A DNA stretch of 18,222 nucleotides from Clostridiales bacterium. Lineage in GTDB: Bacteria > Bacillota > Clostridia > Christensenellales > CAG-138. The position numbers and the translations under genes are program-made. The stretch lies in assembly GCA_031270585.1 (NCBI GenBank), contig JAISXK010000081.1, forward strand, positions 1 to 18,222, in the 5' to 3' direction. How positions within the stretch are numbered: position 1 is the first letter of the stretch; each line of letters opens with the position of its first letter. Under the pieces are notes generated by a model, which had not been told where the DNA came from, did no database searches, and was given only the letters and a program-made list of their open reading frames with translations. Of this stretch, positions 8,872 through 15,633 are shown one piece after another.

Positions 8872-10165
8872 ACGCCCCGTCACCGTAGTGGGCGCGGGCT
8901 TGGCGGGCGCCGAGGCGGCCTATCAGTTGGGTGGACGCGGCGTGCCTGTGCGGCTTATCGATATGAAGCCCCACAAAAAAACGCCGGCGCACCAAAGCGA
9001 CGACTTTGGCGAGCTTGTATGCTCTAATTCCCTGCGTTCCGACCGCACGCAAAACGCCGCCGGCCTTTTAAAAGAAGAGCTGCGGCGTTTTCGTTCGCTG
9101 GTCATGCGCGCGGCGGACGCTACCCGCGTGCCGGCCGGCGGCGCGCTCGCGGTGGATCGGGCGGGTTTTTCCGCGTACATCACCGAAGCAATCAAAAACG
9201 AACCCCGTATCGAGGTAATAGGCGAGGAGGTAACCGCGCTGCCGGACGCCCCCGCAGTCATTGCCACGGGTCCGCTCACCGCCGGCGCGCTTTTTGAGGA
9301 TATCGAAAGCAACATTGCGCCGGGGCTGCATTTTTATGACGCGGCGGCGCCCATCATAGTAAAAGAAAGCATCGATATGGGGGTGGCGTTTTACGCCTCG
9401 CGCTATGGGCGCGGTGAGGATTATATCAACTGCCCTATGACAGAGACGGAATACCGCGCGTTTTATATGGCGCTTATTGCTGCAAAACCGGCAAAGCTGC
9501 ACGGCTTTGAAACCCCGCGCGTATTTGAAGGCTGCATGCCGGTAGAAGTTATGGCAAAGCGCGGCGAACAAACGCTGGCGTTTGGCCCGCTAAAACCCGT
9601 GGGACTGACAGACCCGCGCACGGGCGGGCGGCCCTACGCCGTGGTGCAACTGCGGCAGGACGACGCAAACGGCGTGTTGTATAATATGGTGGGCTTTCAA
9701 ACAAATTTAACGTTCCCCGAGCAGCGGCGGGTGTTTCGCATGATACCGGGGCTAAGTGGCGCCGCGTTTGCGCGCTATGGTGTCATGCATCGCAACACGT
9801 TTTTGCCCTCGCCCGGCATATTGGGCATGGATTATAGCGTGAAGCGCATGCCGGGGCTGTTTTTCGCGGGGCAGATCACCGGCGTGGAAGGGTATGTGGA
9901 AAGCGCCGCGAGCGGGTTTGTGGCCGCTATCGGCATGCACCGCTTTTTAAACGGCCTGCCGCCGCTTGATTTTACGCGCAAAACGGCCACAGGCGCGCTG
10001 GCGCGGTATGTATCGGAGTATGCGGGAGGTGATTTTCAGCCCATGAATATCAATTACGGCATTATGGAAGGGTTGGATGGGCCATTTTTAAACAAAGCCC
10101 GGCGTTATGAGGCCATGGCGGCCCGCGCGCTTGCAATCGTTGCTGAACTGCAAAAGATTTGTTAA
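8861..10165 (+). CDS. trmFO: Methylenetetrahydrofolate-tRNA-(uracil-54-C5)-methyltransferase TrmFO
   Basis: A 434-residue FAD- and folate-dependent enzyme that makes ribothymidine at U54 of tRNAs. The N-terminal FAD-binding loop is GAGLAGAEAA (11-20). Family motifs include DFGELVCSNSLRS (48-60), whose Cys54 matches the conserved cysteine known in Bacillus subtilis TrmFO, FEGCMPVEVMA with the second conserved cysteine, and FAGQITGVEGYVESAASG near the C-terminal side. The start at 8861 lies inside the end of topA; AGGAAGG just upstream at 8845-8851 supports it, and another in-frame ATG at 8855 is too close to that site. The topA-trmFO order is standard for Bacillota. Length and motifs are complete. 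Confidence 0.95.
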   Translation: MPYERPVTVVGAGLAGAEAAYQLGGRGVPVRLIDMKPHKKTPAHQSDDFGELVCSNSLRSDRTQNAAGLLKEELRRFRSLVMRAADATRVPAGGALAVDRAGFSAYITEAIKNEPRIEVIGEEVTALPDAPAVIATGPLTAGALFEDIESNIAPGLHFYDAAAPIIVKESIDMGVAFYASRYGRGEDYINCPMTETEYRAFYMALIAAKPAKLHGFETPRVFEGCMPVEVMAKRGEQTLAFGPLKPVGLTDPRTGGRPYAVVQLRQDDANGVLYNMVGFQTNLTFPEQRRVFRMIPGLSGAAFARYGVMHRNTFLPSPGILGMDYSVKRMPGLFFAGQITGVEGYVESAASGFVAAIGMHRFLNGLPPLDFTRKTATGALARYVSEYAGGDFQPMNINYGIMEGLDGPFLNKARRYEAMAARALAIVAELQKIC

Positions 10166-10250
10166 GCATAGCGCGTCAATCCGATCCCGCCTGAAACGGC
10201 TGATTTCGGGCTGCTTCTTTGCCGTCATCGGCAGAGATCGCCGGCTATGC
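10164..10250 (+). repeat. Intergenic structured element closed by GCATAGC/GCTATGC, upstream of hslV
   Basis: GCATAGC (10166-10172) pairs perfectly with GCTATGC (10244-10250). Inside, CGATC (10182-10186) pairs with GATCG (10236-10240), and TGCCG/CGGCA (10220-10224 with 10229-10233) forms a small hairpin with a TCAT loop. The result is a branched fold filling most of the trmFO-hslV gap. The left edge matches the hairpin before uppS (17943-17960) at 15 of 18 positions with only transitions, and the right edge matches 17982-17997 at 11 of 16. It could be a small interspersed repeat or a cis-acting RNA; no known class is recognised. Confidence 0.4.
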
Positions 10251-10291
10251 ATTACCTGCGTGCCATTTGAACCGAAAGGATGATATCGTAT

Positions 10292-10825
10292 ATGGAATTA
10301 ACGGGAACGACCATAGTCGCCGTCAAGCGTGACGGCGTTTGCGCCGTCGCGGGCGACGGCCAGGTTACCATGAATAAGGCCACCATCATGAAAAGCACCG
10401 CCAAAAAGGTGCGCAGGCTTTACCACGATAAGGTCGTGGTGGGGTTCGCAGGATCGGTGGCGGATGCGTTTTCGCTCTGCGAGCGTTTTGAGGCCAAGCT
10501 GGAACAGTTTGGCGGAGGGCTGATGCGCGCCGCAGTATCGCTCGCGCAGGAGTGGCGCGGCGATAAGGCGCTGCGCCAGTTGGAGGCGCTTTTGATCGCG
10601 GCCAATAAGGATGATCTTCTTATTATCTCCGGCACGGGCGAAGTGATCGATCCCGACGACGGCATTGCCGCGATAGGCTCCGGCGGCATGTACGCGCTGG
10701 CGGCGGCCAAGGCGCTTAAAGAGAACACCGGCCTTGGCGCAAGGGAGATTGCCGAGCGCGCGCTTAAGATCGCTGGGGATATCTGCGTGTTTACGAACGG
10801 CAATACCGTGGTGGAAGAAGTATAG
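10292..10825 (+). CDS. hslV: ATP-dependent protease subunit HslV (ClpQ)
   Basis: Peptidase subunit of the HslUV (ClpYQ) protease, a proteasome-like chamber that degrades unfolded and regulatory proteins in the cytoplasm. The product is 177 residues from the ATG at 10292 and begins MELTG-TTIVAV. The first Thr of TTIVAV (Thr6) should become the N-terminal nucleophile after loss of a five-residue leader, as in Thermotoga-type HslV. Other family motifs are AGDGQVT, KVRRLY, VVGFAGSVADAF and AAIGSGGMYALAAAKAL. Another ATG at 10280 is rejected as start because the ribosome binding site (GAAAGGATG, 10274-10282) overlaps it. In Bacillus xerC precedes this gene; here trmFO does. hslU follows 103 nt downstream. 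Confidence 0.95.
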   Translation: MELTGTTIVAVKRDGVCAVAGDGQVTMNKATIMKSTAKKVRRLYHDKVVVGFAGSVADAFSLCERFEAKLEQFGGGLMRAAVSLAQEWRGDKALRQLEALLIAANKDDLLIISGTGEVIDPDDGIAAIGSGGMYALAAAKALKENTGLGAREIAERALKIAGDICVFTNGNTVVEEV

Positions 10826-10834
10826 GCGCGGCAA

Positions 10835-10855
10835 ATTGCCCTTTGGCGGGGCAAT
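10835..10855 (+). repeat. Stem-loop between hslV and hslU
   Basis: ATTGCCC (10835-10841) and GGGCAAT (10849-10855) form a perfect 7-bp stem with a 7-nt loop, 10 nt after the hslV stop. No T run follows, so transcription probably continues into hslU. It may stabilise or partly separate the two messages; that is inference. Confidence 0.4.
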
Positions 10856-10928
10856 GATGACAACGAAGGGGCGTAAAAAATCTCGCGGGGCCGGCGGCGA
10901 AACATAATAACCAGAAAGGCAAAAGCAT

Positions 10929-12320
10929 ATGCTCACACCAAAACAGATTGTAGACGCATTGGATAAATATATAGTTGGGCAGGATAAAGCAAAGCGCGCC
11001 GTGGCGATCGCTTTGCGCAACCGCTACCGCCGCAGCAAGCTTAGCGAAGAACTGCGCGAGGAGATCACACCCAAAAATATCATCATGATAGGGCCTACGG
11101 GCGTGGGCAAAACCGAAATTGCGCGCAGGTTTGCGAAGCTGGTGGACGCGCCGCTTATAAAGGTGGAGGCCACCAAGTTTACCGAGGTGGGCTACGTGGG
11201 GCGCGATGTGGATAGCATGGTGCGCGACCTTGTGGAGGCGTCCATACGCCTGTGTAAGGCAAGCCGTATGGAAAACGTGCGCATGATGGCGGAAACTGCG
11301 GCGGAGCAGCGCCTGGTGGATTTGCTTGTGCCGTTGCGCAAAAGCGAAAGCAAAGTGAACCCTATGGCGGAAATCCAACGCATGCTGGGCATGGGGCAGC
11401 AGCCCAAAGAGCCCGAACCGTCCGAGGAAGAGAAAAGGACAAACTTTACCCGGCGCGAAACCGTGCTTGCCCAGTTGCGCGCGCAACGGCTGGAGGATGA
11501 AATTGTAGAGATAGAGGTAGAGGAAAAGAGCCCCGGCAGCGACGCCATGATCGCCATGGGCATCGATATCAGCACAAACGATATACTGGGCAGCATTTTC
11601 CCTAAAAAGAAAAAGAAGCGCAAGGTAGCGGTGCGCGAAGCCCGGCGCATACTGGTGCAGGAGGAAAGCGACAGGCTCATCGATATGGATGAGGTCACCC
11701 GCGAGGCAATCGAAAAGGCCGAACAGGATGGCATTATATTTATAGATGAGATCGATAAAATCGCAAGCCCGCGCGGCGGAACCGGCGGTGGGCCCGAGGT
11801 TTCGCGCGAGGGCGTGCAGCGCGATATTTTGCCCATTGTGGAAGGATCGACCGTCAGCACGAAATACGGGCCGGTTAAGACCGATTATATACTTTTCATC
11901 GCGGCGGGCGCTTTCCATGTGGCCAAGGTGGAGGATCTTATACCCGAGCTGCAGGGCCGCTTTCCCATCCGGGTAGAGCTCAACGCTTTGACGGAGGAGG
12001 ATTACCGGTGCATATTGACCCAGCCGGAAAACGCTATCACCAAGCAATACGCGGCGTTGCTGGGCGCGGACAACGTGCTGCTGCAGTTTGAGGAGGACGC
12101 GCTCAACGAAATTGCGCGCTATGCGCATATAGCAAACGAAACAACCGAGAATATAGGCGCGAGGCGGCTGCACACCGTGATGGAAACGCTGCTGGAGGAT
12201 ATATCCTTCAACGCCGGCGGCGATTACCCCGATGTGAATTTGAATATCGACGCCGCGTATGTGCGCGATCGCATGGCACAGGCGCATGTGGATACCGATT
12301 TGCGCAAGTATATACTATAG
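10929..12320 (+). CDS. hslU: ATP-dependent protease ATPase subunit HslU (ClpY)
   Basis: AAA+ unfoldase partner of HslV, 463 residues, normal length. It opens with LDKYIVGQDKAKRAVAIALR (11-30). Walker A is GPTGVGKT (55-62), the pore loop GYVGRD (88-93), Walker B IIFIDEID (269-276), the region with the arginine finger ELQGRFPIRVEL (340-351), and sensor 2 GARRLHTVME (410-419). The intermediate (I) domain lies at about 105-245 and includes a basic stretch, PKKKKKRK (225-232). The C-terminal tail LRKYIL is the kind that docks into HslV. AGAAAGG 9 nt before the ATG supports the start. The stop codon lies inside a perfect 14-bp palindrome. In Bacillus codY comes next; here rpsB does. Confidence 0.96.
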   Translation: MLTPKQIVDALDKYIVGQDKAKRAVAIALRNRYRRSKLSEELREEITPKNIIMIGPTGVGKTEIARRFAKLVDAPLIKVEATKFTEVGYVGRDVDSMVRDLVEASIRLCKASRMENVRMMAETAAEQRLVDLLVPLRKSESKVNPMAEIQRMLGMGQQPKEPEPSEEEKRTNFTRRETVLAQLRAQRLEDEIVEIEVEEKSPGSDAMIAMGIDISTNDILGSIFPKKKKKRKVAVREARRILVQEESDRLIDMDEVTREAIEKAEQDGIIFIDEIDKIASPRGGTGGGPEVSREGVQRDILPIVEGSTVSTKYGPVKTDYILFIAAGAFHVAKVEDLIPELQGRFPIRVELNALTEEDYRCILTQPENAITKQYAALLGADNVLLQFEEDALNEIARYAHIANETTENIGARRLHTVMETLLEDISFNAGGDYPDVNLNIDAAYVRDRMAQAHVDTDLRKYIL

Positions 12321-12352
12321 TATACGCGGCGCTGCGGTATGCCCGATTTTTC

Positions 12353-12382
12353 TTGCGCTTTATAAACCATCCATGCTATAAT
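12353..12382 (+). promoter_or_regulatory. Sigma-A-type promoter for rpsB-tsf
   Basis: TTGCGC (-35, 12353-12358), an 18-nt spacer and TATAAT (-10, 12377-12382), with TG one base before the -10 box (extended -10). Transcription should start near 12389 and give a leader of about 120 nt before rpsB. The 10-mer TGCTATAATG is shared with the pyrH promoter. Confidence 0.75.
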
Positions 12383-12388
12383 GCATTC

Positions 12389-12510
12389 TGGCTATCATGG
12401 ATACCTGTAAATGACACACTTTCGCGGATTTGCCGATTCGTTCCGTTTTTTTAAGGATATCAGGCAAATGTGAAGCGAGAGGAGGAAAAACGAAGGAGGT
12501 TACGTTTATT
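12389..12510 (+). promoter_or_regulatory. 5' leader of rpsB
   Basis: Untranslated leader between the promoter and the S2 gene. CGGA (12425-12428) can pair with TCCG (12442-12445), followed directly by seven T residues (12446-12452), a weak attenuator-like layout. Two purine-rich sites follow: GAGAGGAGG near 12480 and AAGGAGGT (12493-12500). Only the second is positioned for the S2 start. Autoregulation of S2 through its leader is known in some bacteria; I recognise no established leader class here. Confidence 0.3.
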
Positions 12511-13254
12511 ATGTCCGTCATTTCTATGAAACAGTTGCTGGAGGCCGGCGTTCACTTTGGCCACCAAACCCGCCGTTGGAACCCCAAGATGAAAGAGTAT
12601 ATCTTTACGGAGCGCAACGGCATCTACATCATTGATCTGCAAAAAACCGTTAAAAAGATTGAAGAAGCGTATTATTTCATTCGCGATGTTGTGCAAAACG
12701 GAGACAGCGTGCTGTTTGTGGGCACCAAAAAGCAGGCGCAGGAATCCATCGAGCAGGAGGCCAAGCGCTGCGAGATGTTTTATGTAAACCAGCGCTGGCT
12801 GGGCGGCATGCTCACCAACTTTAAAACCATACAGGGCCGCATCGGCAAGCTGCGCAAGATCGAGCAGATGGAAGCGAGCGGCCAGTTTGAGCTGTTGCCC
12901 AAAAAAGAAGTCATTAAGCTGAACCACGAGCGCGATAAGCTCGAGCGCAACCTGGGCGGCATTAAGGATATGAAAAAGCTTCCCGGCGCGCTTTTCGTGG
13001 TGGATCCGCGCAAGGAGCATATCGCGAGCCTTGAGGCGCGCACACTCAAAATCCCCATCGTGGCCATTGTGGATACGAACTGCGACCCCGACGAGGTGGA
13101 TTATATCATCCCCGGTAACGATGACGCCATACGCGCGGTCAAGTTGATTGCCGCCAAGATGGCCGACGCGGTATTAGAAGGAAAACAGGGCGAGCAAATG
13201 AGCGACGGCACCGAAGGCGAAGCCGGGACGAACGACGCTGACGACAATTTCTAA
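12511..13254 (+). CDS. rpsB: 30S ribosomal protein S2
   Basis: Small-subunit ribosomal protein S2, 247 residues, needed for S1 docking and mRNA entry in the 30S subunit. The N-terminus MSVISMKQLLEAGVHFGHQ, the stretch RRWNPKMKEYIF, and the late motif VDTNCDPDEVDYIIPGNDDA are diagnostic. The start at 12511 follows AAGGAGGT by about 10 nt. An in-frame ATG at 12430 would add 27 residues unlike S2 and is rejected. The last 25 or so residues are acidic and low in complexity, as in many clostridial S2 proteins. tsf follows after 19 nt, the universal rpsB-tsf operon. Confidence 0.97.
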   Translation: MSVISMKQLLEAGVHFGHQTRRWNPKMKEYIFTERNGIYIIDLQKTVKKIEEAYYFIRDVVQNGDSVLFVGTKKQAQESIEQEAKRCEMFYVNQRWLGGMLTNFKTIQGRIGKLRKIEQMEASGQFELLPKKEVIKLNHERDKLERNLGGIKDMKKLPGALFVVDPRKEHIASLEARTLKIPIVAIVDTNCDPDEVDYIIPGNDDAIRAVKLIAAKMADAVLEGKQGEQMSDGTEGEAGTNDADDNF

Positions 13255-13273
13255 GCGAAGGAGAGAGACAGAC

Positions 13274-14218
13274 ATGTTTACCGCGAAAAATGTTATGGAA
13301 CTGCGCGAGATGACGGGCGCCGGCATGATGGATTGCAAAAAGGCGCTGACCGCGTGCGATGGCGATATGGAAAAGGCAAAGGATTTTCTGCGCGAAAAGG
13401 GGCTTGCCGCCGCCGCGAAAAAGGCTGGGCGCATTGCGGCCGAGGGCGTTGTGGGCAGTTGCCTGCAGGACAGTAAAATCGGCGTATTGGTTGAAGTTAA
13501 CTGCGAAACCGACTTTGTGGCCAAGACAGATGATTTCAACGGCTTTGTAAAAACCGTCGCGGCGCATATCGCCGGCAGCAAACCCTGTGATGAGGCCGCG
13601 CTGATGGCGCAAACGGTGGCCGACGAGGGCAAGACCATAGACCAGCTACTCAACGAGACCGTGGCCAGAATTGGCGAGAAGATACATATCCGCCGCTTTA
13701 CGCGCTATGAGTTAGGCCAGGGGGAGCGGCCTCACGGCGTTATCGACACCTACATCCATATGGGCGGCAAAATCGGCGTACTGCTGGAGATGAATTGCGT
13801 CGATGCCGCCACCGCGCAAAATGCCGCGTTTAAAGGGTTCGTGCATGACGTGGCGCTGCATATCGCCGCCGCGAAGCCCACATACGTAGCGAGGGAGGAT
13901 ATTTCGCCGGAGACCGTCGAGTATGAGATGAACATACTGCGCGCCCAGATCAAGGCCGAGGATAAACCCAAGCCCGACAACATCATCGAGAAGATGATGG
14001 CCGGCCGTATCGAAAAATTCTACAAGGAGGTTTGCCTGTTGGAGCAGCCCTGCGTGAAGAATACCGATATGACCATCACGCAAATGCTAAACGAACTGGG
14101 CAAGAAGTTGGGCGATACCCTTTCGGTCGCCCGCTTTACAAGGTTTGAGATGGGCGAGGGCCTGCAAAAGCGCAAGGATAACTTCGCGGATGAGGTCATG
14201 AGCCAGGTGAAATCTTAA
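13274..14218 (+). CDS. tsf: Translation elongation factor Ts
   Basis: EF-Ts, 314 residues, the nucleotide exchange factor that recycles EF-Tu-GDP. The N-terminal UBA-like domain contains MTGAGMMDCKKAL (13-25). EVNCETDFVA (74-83) carries the TDFV motif (79-82) that contacts EF-Tu, and the duplicated core domain shows a second version, EMNC (172-175). It is longer than the roughly 280-295 residues common in EF-Ts, with extra length in the second core subdomain (about 200-260). GAAGGAGAG 8 nt upstream supports the start. The stop is the first of three TAA triplets spaced 7 nt apart, one in each frame. The next gene is convergent and only 26 nt away, so the rpsB-tsf transcript must end in or over the MOSC gene. 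Confidence 0.96.
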   Translation: MFTAKNVMELREMTGAGMMDCKKALTACDGDMEKAKDFLREKGLAAAAKKAGRIAAEGVVGSCLQDSKIGVLVEVNCETDFVAKTDDFNGFVKTVAAHIAGSKPCDEAALMAQTVADEGKTIDQLLNETVARIGEKIHIRRFTRYELGQGERPHGVIDTYIHMGGKIGVLLEMNCVDAATAQNAAFKGFVHDVALHIAAAKPTYVAREDISPETVEYEMNILRAQIKAEDKPKPDNIIEKMMAGRIEKFYKEVCLLEQPCVKNTDMTITQMLNELGKKLGDTLSVARFTRFEMGEGLQKRKDNFADEVMSQVKS

Positions 14219-14232
14219 ATCTTAAAGCTTAA
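14212..14232 (+). repeat. Tandem 7-nt repeat giving stop codons in all three frames
   Basis: At the end of tsf the sequence runs as three near-identical 7-mers (TCTTAAA, TCTTAAA, GCTTAAA) and places TAA at 14216, 14223 and 14230, one per frame. The first is the tsf stop. It may be chance or a safeguard against readthrough into the convergent gene. Confidence 0.6.
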
Positions 14233-14244
14233 AACAAAATGGAA

Positions 14245-14676
14245 TTACAATACTTTGATGGCGTCTCCCGGGTGGATGACGCCACCTTTATGCACGACGG
14301 CAAATATACCCTCCTTGGGCATCACGCAGTTGCCGACTTTTTTATATATCTCGCAGTGGCGGTGGCATTCCTTGCCTATCTGTGTCACTTCCACAACGCA
14401 TTCGCCCAGTTGCAGTGTGGCGCCGATGGGGAGCGTGGCCACATCCAACCCCTCCACGGTGATGTTTTCCGCGAATATGCCGGGCGGCAGATCGCCGGCG
14501 CCCAGAGCGCGCATCTTTTCGATGCTGGATACTGAGAGAAGGCTTATCTGGCGGTGCCAACGGCCCGCGTGCGCGTCGCCCGCTATGCCAAAGTCCGCCT
14601 GCAAACGCGCTTCATCCACGGGCTGCTTGATAACGCCCTTTTTGCCGCTTATATTGATGGATACGATACTGGCCAT
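14245..14676 (-). CDS. MOSC domain protein, molybdenum cofactor associated
   Basis: A 143-residue stand-alone MOSC domain. MOSC proteins bind or carry sulfur for molybdenum cofactor enzymes. FGIAGDAHAGRWHRQISLLS (29-48), GIFAENITVEG (66-76), the cysteine cluster GKECHRHC (101-108) with Cys117, and KEGIFAVV (121-128) match the small MOSC proteins encoded beside moa genes in Clostridia. Translated from the - strand, it starts 3 nt after the moaA stop with a GGAGG 7 nt upstream, so it is the last gene of a moaC-moaA-MOSC operon. It converges on tsf with 26 nt between them. Its exact substrate is unknown; a role in sulfuration or maturation of the cofactor is inferred from the family. Confidence 0.88.
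   Translation of the reverse strand: MASIVSINISGKKGVIKQPVDEARLQADFGIAGDAHAGRWHRQISLLSVSSIEKMRALGAGDLPPGIFAENITVEGLDVATLPIGATLQLGECVVEVTQIGKECHRHCEIYKKVGNCVMPKEGIFAVVHKGGVIHPGDAIKVL
14259..14284. terminator. Possible terminator hairpin in the tsf/MOSC convergent zone
   Basis: TGGCGTC (14259-14265) pairs perfectly with GACGCCA (14278-14284) around a 12-nt loop, 41 nt after the tsf stop and inside the 3' end of the MOSC gene. On the + strand only a short T stretch follows (CCTTTA), so any terminator activity would be weak. The sequence also codes for the MOSC C-terminus, so the repeat may be incidental. Confidence 0.25.
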
Positions 14677-14679
14677 ATG

Positions 14680-15633
14680 TCAGCCTCCGATTCTGCTCAT
14701 GGTTTTTGTGGGTGAAAAGCCAGCGTCCGCAAACGCATGCTCCGCAGGCTTGTGGTAAATGGCGTTGTATATCGTTTCGCGCAACAGCGCGTCGCCACGC
14801 GCTTGCAGAGCGGGCAGCAGCGATACTTCACTGTTGGCGCCTAGACAGGGGCGCAGCATGCCGTCGCTCATAACGCGCACCCGGTTGCAGTTGCCGCAGA
14901 ACCGGTGCGAGATAGGGCTGATAAGCCCGATGCGGCCCATATGCCCGGCGATGCCGTAATCGGATGAAGGCTGGCCGGGGTAGCGGGGGGGCAGAGGCGT
15001 CAAATAAGGGCGCGCGGCGAGTATTTCATCATTGGGCACGCGCTTATGCGTATGCGTGCCGTCGCCCATGGGCATTAGCTCGATAAAGCGCATATCAAGC
15101 GGCCTGCTTTTGGTAAGGGCGATAAAATCGTCGATCTCATCATCGTTCACGCCGCGCATGAGCACGGCGTTTAGCTTGAGCGGCAACAGTCCCGCCGCGA
15201 TGGCTTCGTCTATGCCCGCGAGCACGGAACTCAGGCTGCCGCCGCCGGTTAGATGGCGGTATTTGTCCTCATTGAGGGAATCGATACTGATGTTGAGCCG
15301 GGTGAGCCCCGAGGACTTGAGCGCGGCGGCGATGCCGGGCAATTGCTGCGCGTTTGATGTGAGCGTGACTTCTGCAATGCCGGGCGTTTGGCGCAGCGCG
15401 CGTATGATGGCGGCGACATCCCGCCGCAATAGCGGTTCGCCGCCGGTAACGCGTATTTTGGAGACGCCAAGGCTCGCCATGACGGCGGCGATACGCGAAA
15501 AATCCTCAACCGCAAGCTCGGCCTGTTTGGGGCAGTCGCCCTCTGCGGCGCGGCAATACGCGCACCTGAGCGTGCAGCGCTCGGTGATGGATACTCTAAG
15601 ATAATTGATGGAACGCCCATATTGGTCAATCAT
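14680..15633 (-). CDS. moaA: GTP 3',8-cyclase MoaA (radical SAM)
   Basis: Radical SAM enzyme that starts molybdenum cofactor synthesis by converting GTP to 3',8-cyclo-7,8-dihydro-GTP. The product is 317 residues. The SAM cluster motif is CTLRCAYC (Cys 20, 24, 27), followed by VTGGEPLLR (62-70). The second [4Fe-4S] cluster is held by FCGNCNRVRV and RPCLG (Cys 246, 249, 263). The protein ends in the double glycine (SRIGG) conserved in MoaA. I place the start at ATG 15633-15631, which overlaps the moaC stop as ATGA. A TTG at 15651 would add six residues, but neither has a clear ribosome binding site, so coupling to moaC is likely. MoaC acts on the MoaA product, which explains the pairing. Confidence 0.95.
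   Translation of the reverse strand: MIDQYGRSINYLRVSITERCTLRCAYCRAAEGDCPKQAELAVEDFSRIAAVMASLGVSKIRVTGGEPLLRRDVAAIIRALRQTPGIAEVTLTSNAQQLPGIAAALKSSGLTRLNISIDSLNEDKYRHLTGGGSLSSVLAGIDEAIAAGLLPLKLNAVLMRGVNDDEIDDFIALTKSRPLDMRFIELMPMGDGTHTHKRVPNDEILAARPYLTPLPPRYPGQPSSDYGIAGHMGRIGLISPISHRFCGNCNRVRVMSDGMLRPCLGANSEVSLLPALQARGDALLRETIYNAIYHKPAEHAFADAGFSPTKTMSRIGG

Noticed and set aside
10835..10855. Terminator between hslV and hslU
   Set aside because: The 7-bp stem has no T run after it, and the two subunits are expected to be co-expressed.
10791..12287. 498-codon open frame on the - strand opposite hslU
   Set aside because: It is a shadow of hslU: no recognisable motifs, a composition rich in His, Arg and Leu typical of antisense frames, and the + strand gene is fully diagnostic.
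12322..12354. Intrinsic terminator after hslU
   Set aside because: The ATAC/GTAT stem is short and bulged and the T stretch is offset by several bases, so the evidence is too weak to list.
14239..14758. + strand open frames across the MOSC gene
   Set aside because: The - strand reading gives a clear MOSC domain with a ribosome binding site and tight spacing to moaA; the + strand frames show no family motifs.
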